Origin: Onchocerca volvulus
Taxonomy: Eukaryota; Nematoda; Chromadorea; Rhabditida; Onchocercidae
Length of the DNA stretch: 64,000 nucleotides
Direction: 5' to 3'
Assembly: GCA_000499405.2 (NCBI GenBank)
Contig: HG738141.1
Coordinates: 218,032-282,031, forward strand
Part shown: piece after piece, positions 62,201 through 64,000 of the stretch
Position numbering within the stretch: position 1 is the first letter of the stretch
How the letters are laid out: each line of letters starts with the position of its first letter
Translations under genes and position numbers: made by a program
The notes under the pieces: model-generated
What the model was told of the DNA's origin: nothing
Seen by the model: the letters and a program-made list of their open reading frames with translations, nothing else
Database searches by the model: none

Positions 62201-63030
62201 GATAAATTGAGAAAATAAGTGGTTTTTTTATATGACTAATCGTTTCGAAAACTTTTATCAAAAAACCTAATATTATGAATTTTGAAAATTAAATTTTATT
62301 GAACTCAGTAATTGTGATTCAAGTTTCAGAAGAAAAAGTACCCTAATATAAAATAAATTTTGAATAGAGAAAAAAAAGCTAATAATTAAACATGGAAGTT
62401 AATGAATTTAATTCTGAAATTGTTCAATTTATTAAATTTGACCTTATGAAAATTTGCAAGCTTAATAAGTTTTCAATAAATTATTAATTAAAATTGAATA
62501 GATTAGATTTAGAGGAAAAAAAAAAAAAAAGCAGAAAATTTTTTGAAATTATTAACGATAAAATTTATCAAATTAGAAAATTTTTGAAAATTATCGGCAA
62601 AAATTTTTCAAATTAACTTACCACTACAAATACCAATGCTATTTTCATCCAATTTTGGTTGACAAAAATTTGGCGCGTGACAAGTACCAATTCCAGGACC
62701 ACATAATTCACCTGTTTTATGTACGCAAACGGTACAACATTCACATGGATCTGGAGCTAATTCGGAACAATTCAGCGAATCAGGATTTGGACAAAAATTA
62801 GGACAATCCGCGGAACATACCGTTGATAAGTTATCAAGGATGAATAAGTTATCAGTTAAATGTTGCTGTTGATAATAGTCTGTATCATTAGTATCAAATG
62901 TAGCAATTACAATTTGTAGTTGTTGTGATAAAAATACAGTCGAAGTAGTAAAAAATAAATGAATAATAATATGAAATTGATAAAATTGTCTGATATTCAT
63001 AATTGATAATGATATCATTTTATCATTCAT
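17577..63030 (-). CDS. crm-1: CRIM1/crm-1 homologue, transmembrane cysteine-rich BMP modulator
   Basis: Nineteen exons join in phase without an internal stop: 63030-62622, 27335-27193, 26602-26491, 26337-26211, 25843-25770, 25067-24876, 24144-24027, 23754-23648, 23424-23253, 22600-22455, 22139-21979, 21821-21749, 21476-21248, 20918-20781, 20580-20462, 20167-19979, 19356-19145, 18569-18427, 17784-17577. The total is 3072 bases, 1023 residues, close to vertebrate CRIM1 (about 1036). Order: signal peptide; IGFBP-like 72-135; degenerate CRIM-type Cys repeats 140-312; VWC 313-369 and 372-426; antistasin-like 438-464, 475-503, 506-532; VWC 555-618, 634-689, 711-772, 782-835; transmembrane helix about 873-898; cytoplasmic tail to 1023. 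In vertebrates CRIM1 binds BMPs and tethers or modulates them at the cell surface; C. elegans CRM-1 promotes BMP-like (DBL-1) signalling in body-size control. That role here is inferred by homology. Confidence 0.95.
17880..17924. repeat. two-copy tandem repeat in crm-1 intron 18
   Basis: A 24-base unit beginning CAATAATTGAATATATTATG is repeated twice in tandem. Confidence 0.8.
18427..18569 (-). CDS. crm-1: crm-1 exon 18: cytoplasmic tail
   Basis: KSPIHYNSSTVLLSATKTIG then TPRLYEDMPTRRDSCGDGQ. No domain recognised. The YEDMP tyrosine is a possible phosphorylation site (inference only). Confidence 0.85.
19145..19356 (-). CDS. crm-1: crm-1 exon 17: juxtamembrane stalk and transmembrane helix
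   Basis: A Ser/Thr-rich stalk (STSSSTSLSTTSQ) is followed by a single helix MLYGLCLSGFILISIIVFIL and a basic stop-transfer IYKLIKQNK. This makes the product type I: cysteine modules outside, tail inside. Acceptor ATATAG. Phase 0 out. Confidence 0.9.
19979..20167 (-). CDS. crm-1: crm-1 exon 16: VWC 6
   Basis: CSYKGNVYSINEEWRDGPCR, CTCQPGGGTIC and IPGQCCPICK: a complete VWC in one exon, the last before the membrane. TTTCAG acceptor, donor AAAG|GTTCTT. Confidence 0.9.
20462..20580 (-). CDS. crm-1: crm-1 exon 15: VWC 5
   Basis: KCVAIDDEAKIECFEEKCRQ continues to TIKGRCCPVCS. The intron upstream happens to be open and encodes a hydrophobic run that mimics a signal peptide (20581-20657). The TTTAG acceptor and phase show it is not coding. 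Confidence 0.9.
20781..20918 (-). CDS. crm-1: crm-1 exon 14: linker and start of VWC 5
   Basis: KCPEETKSSTDLDVALSNTD is an acidic, Ser/Thr-rich linker between VWC 4 and VWC 5. VWC 5 then starts with CTDNYYIVHVAGSSWRTDEC. Donor GCAA|GTATGT. Confidence 0.9.
21248..21476 (-). CDS. crm-1: crm-1 exon 13: end of VWC 3 and VWC 4
   Basis: Acceptor TTAAAG. DDCCASC ends VWC 3. After a 15-residue linker, CQSAGRLFVDGETWQLAPCT, CTCRVGNVLC and CPPIACSMPV form VWC 4 with the usual W at its core. Ends NQCCP|K at a GTATGT donor. Confidence 0.9.
21749..21821 (-). CDS. crm-1: crm-1 exon 12: VWC 3 middle
   Basis: A 73-base mini-exon: EFCSLISCPERNESCPIEHW then RKRE. The acceptor is TTTTAAG rather than CAG. Exon identity is fixed by phase on both sides and by the VWC cysteine pattern. 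Contains the sequon NES. Confidence 0.85.
21979..22139 (-). CDS. crm-1: crm-1 exon 11: linker and start of VWC 3
   Basis: A non-Cys linker (AMSRIDAKLLSLKKEHDGWD) precedes VWC 3: CYSFSTQTGKLYERDSGEWW, then CRHCFC. Donor CAT|GTTAGT, phase 0. Confidence 0.9.
22455..22600 (-). CDS. crm-1: crm-1 exon 10: antistasin-like modules 2 and 3
   Basis: KICAHGYLRDAKNCAICKC closes module 2. CPPLHQCYKHCLYGFESNNN then GCPVCKC is module 3. The true acceptor is TTTGCAG ending at 22601; an upstream tandem repeat duplicates it (listed separately). Donor CGAG|GTATGC. Confidence 0.9.
22602..22735. repeat. minisatellite duplicating the exon 10 splice acceptor
   Basis: Degenerate units of about 33-58 bases, each containing ACAAATTCTGCAAGTGCAAA on the plus strand. 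On the minus strand each unit recreates CACTTGCAG|AATTTG, the exact 3' splice site of exon 10 (real AG at 22602-22601). Decoys lie at 22659 and 22692, and a degraded one at about 22715. Confidence 0.85.
23253..23424 (-). CDS. crm-1: crm-1 exon 9: antistasin-like module 1 and start of module 2
   Basis: After a short linker (EPIVIVNPAI) comes CPSLEHCPLRCENGLLRDSN-GC and CKC, the antistasin spacing C-x5-C-x3-C...GC-x2-C-x-C. It ends in module 2 (CRELSDVNCD). Donor ATAA|GTAAAT. Confidence 0.9.
23648..23754 (-). CDS. crm-1: crm-1 exon 8: VWC 2
   Basis: TTTCAG acceptor. SCSCGPDGVHYCQKHMCQVE is followed by the canonical closing KIPGQCCPVCD. Donor GATG|GTTAGT. Confidence 0.9.
24027..24144 (-). CDS. 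crm-1: crm-1 exon 7: end of VWC 1, start of VWC 2
   Basis: Completes VWC 1 with HCTWVAIPENECCPVC and starts VWC 2 with CQADGVKHKRNETWQKDDCT. Contains a potential N-glycosylation sequon (NET). Donor CAAG|GTTAAT, phase 2. Confidence 0.9.
24876..25067 (-). CDS. crm-1: crm-1 exon 6: PGRCCD block and start of VWC 1
   Basis: Acceptor TTAAAG (no polypyrimidine CAG, the weakest acceptor in the gene), then GDGTPGRCCDQFICEDNDDM, followed by the first VWC module: CPYNGEIYDDGEQWHTSSC and CKCKGGIALC. Donor CCAT|GTTAGT. The plus-strand open frame over this exon is an antisense shadow. Confidence 0.9.
25486..25612. repeat. three-copy minisatellite in crm-1 intron 5
   Basis: A unit of about 41 bases with core AAACTAATCGATAATTTAAG and GTAAACAATCA is repeated three times with substitutions. 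Confidence 0.75.
25770..25843 (-). CDS. crm-1: crm-1 exon 5: short Cys exon (source of the duplicate)
   Basis: A 74-base exon reading ECRCRASICMPASCPEGQKV then KILQK, ending at AAAAG|GTATTA. The sequence just past the donor also translates (GIICC) and ends in an A run, but only splicing at this GT joins exon 6 in phase to give KGDGTPGRCCD. An inverted copy lies at 13342-13415. Confidence 0.9.
26211..26337 (-). CDS. crm-1: crm-1 exon 4: second CRIM-type repeat
   Basis: Encodes ELRCENVHCDRHFLDYEDEV, then CPDDS and VPAGTCCPINP, a second CPxDS...GxCCP unit. Donor CTGA|GTAAGT. Confidence 0.9.
26491..26602 (-). CDS. crm-1: crm-1 exon 3: CRIM-type repeat continued
   Basis: TTTCAG acceptor, phase 0 in. 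Encodes KCYPLVPLCEKGLERVLVKK, then GTNEPGHCCDIFECKEP, matching the conserved PGxCCDxxEC block of CRIM1 proteins. Donor CCAG|GTTTGT, phase 1 out. Confidence 0.9.
27193..27335 (-). CDS. crm-1: crm-1 exon 2: first CRIM-type Cys repeat
   Basis: Follows exon 1 after the 35-kb intron and restores phase (G|AA). Reads EMWPENCLKAKCDMVYLHKC, then CPEDS and PPPGECC, the CPEDS...PGECC signature typical of the CRIM1 N-terminal repeats. Ends in phase 0 at CAG|GTGATT. Confidence 0.9.
29711..29830. repeat. three-copy tandem repeat
   Basis: A 42-46 base unit (GATAATAAATAAAGATTATG, AATAGGAAAAGATTG...) is repeated three times. It leads directly into the larger duplication at 29828-30191. Confidence 0.75.
29828..30191. 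repeat. two-copy duplication of a GATAAT-rich unit
   Basis: Units 29828-30002 and 30017-30191 are about 175 bases each and nearly identical, each itself rich in ATGATAAT/GATGAT steps and ending in TAATATAATATATTGA. A higher-order repeat built on a trinucleotide-like core. Confidence 0.8.
34139..34222. repeat. AAT/GATAAT microsatellite
   Basis: Imperfect AATAATGATAATAATAATT-type repeat. Confidence 0.8.
35021..35056. repeat. two-copy 18-21 base tandem repeat
   Basis: TGACCAGGACATTAATGAC occurs twice in succession and is followed by GTCTGGTCA, a partial inverted match to its start. Confidence 0.75.
36907..37182. repeat. minisatellite, about 6-7 copies of a 43-45 base unit
   Basis: Units have the form ATCATTTTATGATTATTTCA, AACGATCTGATAAATTTTGG TG. 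Two subtypes alternate: one with AAACGATCTGATAA and one with AAATGACCTTTGACAA. The subtype order suggests expansion of a dimer. Confidence 0.85.
39614..39952. repeat. CAT/ATC trinucleotide array, about 340 bases
   Basis: Imperfect CAT repeat interrupted by GTC, ATT and CCT steps. There is a larger period of roughly 60-90 bases around TTGTCCTCATCAACATCAT. Long open frames in several frames (poly-His, poly-Ile, poly-Met) are by-products. Confidence 0.9.
40600..40704. repeat. second CAT/ATT trinucleotide array
   Basis: Related to the array at 39614-39952 in motif and strand orientation, about 650 bases away. Confidence 0.85.
41236..41317. repeat. AAAT tetranucleotide microsatellite
   Basis: About 20 units of AAAT with occasional GAAT and GTGA interruptions. 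Confidence 0.9.
42614..42702. repeat. three-copy tandem repeat with T runs
   Basis: A unit of 30-38 bases, AATGTTATTTTTTTT then AATTTTCATA, is repeated three times. Confidence 0.8.
44985..45190. mobile_element. possible mobile-element remnant
   Basis: GC-rich imperfect hairpin GCCAGCCACA/CGTGGCCGGT (44991-45014) in otherwise GC-poor intron. It is followed by 180 bases of more complex sequence containing a 14-base perfect palindrome (45085-45098) and ending near TTTATTTATATAGATTAAG. There is no transposase, no clear terminal repeats and no second copy in the window. Identity uncertain. Confidence 0.25.
45652..46074 (-). other. 140-codon open frame of doubtful status
   Basis: Longest ATG-initiated frame in the intron outside repeats. 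Rich in Phe, Ser, Leu and Asn, with a central mixed segment (FRHVYQLSSIILPYF). No signal, domain or splice evidence. The T-rich minus strand lowers stop frequency, so chance is the preferred explanation. Confidence 0.15.
47460..47487. repeat. TA dinucleotide microsatellite
   Basis: About 12 uninterrupted TA units. Shorter TA runs occur at 19560-19577 and 51878-51896. Confidence 0.9.
49797..49885. repeat. two-copy 45-base tandem duplication
   Basis: ATTAATTAAAATAGTTTATT, CCAATTCTAATCAATTTT is repeated twice with one or two differences, indicating a recent duplication. Confidence 0.85.
51041..51084. repeat. perfect hairpin, 20-bp arms, 4-base loop
   Basis: Bases 51041-51060 and 51065-51084 are exact reverse complements separated by CAAC. 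The arms contain TGTGCAATAACAATAA and TTATTGTTATTGCACA. Further TTATTGTTATTG-like pieces occur to 51240. Confidence 0.95.
51975..52480. repeat. three and a half copies of a 150-base unit with AAC/AAT cores
   Basis: Each unit has a unique part (ATTAATCGATTCCAGTTTTT, CTTTATTTTCGGCTTTAATT) followed by a variable number of AACAACAATAACAACGACAAT steps. The unit starts lie near 51997, 52150, 52305 and 52455. The Leu-rich minus-strand open frame across it is a by-product. Confidence 0.9.
57381..57566. repeat. two-copy 92-base tandem duplication
   Basis: Units 57381-57472 and 57473-57566 are nearly identical, sharing the stretch AAAACGATTAAAAGGAAAG through CTCCTTTCGACTAATTAGTT. Confidence 0.9.
58400..58860. 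other. higher-complexity island in intron 1
   Basis: A segment with near-balanced base composition and no A/T runs, sharply different from the flanking intron. The plus strand has a 61-codon frame (58416-58601, containing TKNGPHGAHIQCLGFF). The minus strand has an acceptor-like CCCCCTTTAG at about 58634 followed by a 33-codon frame (FRKADVGNEAVTFGKTWRNF). It could be a degenerate gene insert, a mobile-element scrap or a conserved non-coding element. I cannot decide. Confidence 0.4.
58691..58803. repeat. two-copy 56-base tandem repeat in the island
   Basis: CCAAATTCAGACGATCGATC, TGTACGTCAGAATCATTTCC... is repeated once with few changes. CGATCG and ACGT palindromes sit in each unit. Confidence 0.9.
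61607..61820. repeat. cluster of degenerate ATATCATT / TGATAA motifs
   Basis: About six ATATCATT or near matches plus several TGATAA (GATA-factor-like) words occur in 210 bases, about 0.8-1.0 kb inside intron 1 from exon 1. It may be a decayed minisatellite; a regulatory role is speculative. Confidence 0.5.
62622..63030 (-). CDS. crm-1: crm-1 exon 1: signal peptide and IGFBP-like domain
   Basis: Three in-frame ATGs (codons 1, 5 and 11). The hydrophobic signal segment lies after Met11 (IIIHLFFTTSTVFL), so Met11 may be the true start. The IGFBP-like region has 12 or more cysteines including CECCTVC and CGPGIGTC, and ends GICSG. Donor AGTG|GTAAGT, phase 1. Confidence 0.9.
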
Positions 63031-63196
63031 TTGATTTTTGATCGCTTGATTAGAACTTTTTTGTCAGATAGATTTTTAAAGAAGCAATCAAATGAATAAT
63101 TTGGACACGAAGAGATTCAAATGATGTAGATGGATGATGATGATTAAATGGAATTTATATATATTTCGGCCAAACTATCAATCCCTGATTTCGTTC

Positions 63197-63290
63197 TGAT
63201 AATATTGATGATAATGCTGATAACGATGATGATGATGATGGTGATGATGATAATACTGATAGTGATGATGATGATTATTTATGATGATTA
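63197..63290. repeat. GAT trinucleotide microsatellite upstream of crm-1
   Basis: Imperfect GATGATGATGATGGTGATG array with AAT and ACT interruptions, about 170-260 bases upstream of the crm-1 ATG. Confidence 0.85.
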
Positions 63291-63477
63291 TCGTTGTTTA
63301 AAATTCTTTTCTCACATATATACATACATTCACATAGCATATATACATGTACAAATACATAAATAATAATCAAAATATTTGTCAATGATTCATTTTTTTC
63401 TTTTTTTTTTTAAAAAAATTTTTTTTAAATTGATTTTATAAAATTTATCTAGATTACAGCAAATTTTTGTTATCGAA

Positions 63478-63532
63478 GAAGAAGGAGAAGGAGAAAGAGG
63501 AGGAGGAGGAAATGAAGGAGGAACTAGAAGGA
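63478..63532. repeat. GGA/GAA polypurine tract
   Basis: About 55 bases almost purely purine on the plus strand (GAAGGAGAAGGAGAAAGAGG, AGGAGGAGGAAATGAAGGAGG), about 450 bases upstream of the crm-1 start. Confidence 0.9.
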
Positions 63533-64000
63533 AAATAATAAATTTTAAAAAAATTGGAGGAGATAGAAATGATTTTTTTTTTTGAATTTAAAATTTCTAG
63601 TTTCTATCTTTTTTTTTTTTTGCTATTATTGAAATTTTATTTGTTACAGTTAAATTTTGTTACGGTAGTATAAACATGCAAGAATGAAAGAAGTAGCAAA
63701 GATTTTTTTTTCATGAATTTAAATTTTTATTCGTTTAGATTTTATGACTAAACAAAAAAAAATTTATGTCATCAAATTGAAACTAAATTGTTCGCAATTT
63801 TTCGAATTTTTTAAGTGTTTATACTTTTAAATTTGCTCAAAATTTGTTCGATTTTTTCTTTCTGGTATTTTGGAATTGTTGAGTTTTTCTTTTTCTTATT
63901 TTTTGATATGTTAATTTTTTGGAATAAAAAAAATTGAATCTTCAAATTTGTCGTTTTTTTTTTTTTTTATAATACAAAATTGGAAAAACCGGATTATTTT

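Larger units (their letters stand above)
27336..62621 (-). other. crm-1 intron 1, about 35.3 kb
   Basis: Bounded by the exon 1 donor (GTAAGT at 62621) and the exon 2 acceptor (TTACAG at 27336). Very AT-rich with pervasive A and T runs. No exon that fits the crm-1 phase or Cys pattern, no tRNA and no intact transposable element were found. Open frames of 60-100 codons inside it are Phe/Leu/Ile/Lys/Asn-rich and explained by composition. Notable repeats are listed separately. Confidence 0.75.
63031..64000 (-). other. 5' flank of crm-1
   Basis: No further exon, TATA-box arrangement or trans-splice leader acceptor could be supported. It contains the GAT array and the polypurine tract listed next, plus T runs near 63400 and 63590. 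Confidence 0.5.

Noticed and set aside
1..64000. Bacterial endosymbiont (Wolbachia-type) insertion, common in filarial genomes
   Set aside because: No stretch with bacterial gene density, operon spacing or recognisable bacterial proteins was found.

Overview
The window looks like AT-rich nematode nuclear DNA, probably from a clade III (spirurid or filarial) worm. The reasons are the many small exons with TTTTCAG-type acceptors and GTAAGT-like donors, low-GC introns full of A/T runs and TNN microsatellites, and the gene content. The species assignment is inference. Two unknown-base tracts (one base at 7840, 96 bases at 11391-11486) mark assembly joins.

Region 1 (1-9420) is a large inverted repeat. 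A left arm (about 5-4215) and a right arm (about 5220-9420) are near-identical reverse complements around an asymmetric centre (4216-5219). Part of that centre (4219-4600) is a direct copy of the outer left arm. The rest (about 4600-5219) recurs inverted at 12049-12690. The arms are not equivalent throughout: left 1117-1600 is replaced on the right by a second copy of a 460-base segment, and that junction carries the N. Both arms hold broken remnants of multi-exon protein-coding sequence. Some stop codons are shared by both arms and some are private to one.

Region 2 (9432-11293) is the 5' part of a plus-strand, intron-containing gene of unknown identity. It encodes a helical N-terminus, a very acidic segment and one C2H2 zinc finger. 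It runs towards the sequence gap and its 3' end is not visible.

Region 3 (11487-17576) is mostly non-coding. It holds the extra copy of the palindrome centre and, at 13028-13535, an inverted, slightly decayed copy of one exon of the neighbouring crm-1 gene with its flanking introns.

Region 4 (17577-63030, minus strand) is one gene filling 45 kb: a complete homologue of CRIM1 / C. elegans crm-1, a transmembrane cysteine-rich BMP-pathway modulator. I could chain 19 coding exons with consistent phase into a 1023-residue protein: signal peptide, IGFBP-like N-terminus, degenerate cysteine repeats, six VWC modules with three antistasin-like modules between the second and third, one transmembrane helix and a Ser-rich tail. 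Exons 2-19 lie in 10 kb (17577-27335). Exon 1 stands alone at 62622-63030 behind a first intron of about 35.3 kb, which carries minisatellites, trinucleotide repeats, a perfect 20-bp-arm hairpin, a possible mobile-element remnant and a more complex island at 58400-58860.

Region 5 (63031-64000) is the 5' flank of crm-1, with a GAT microsatellite and a polypurine tract. I saw no convincing tRNA, rRNA, CRISPR array, intact transposase or bacterial insert. No novel defence or enzymatic system is visible; the unusual content is structural.
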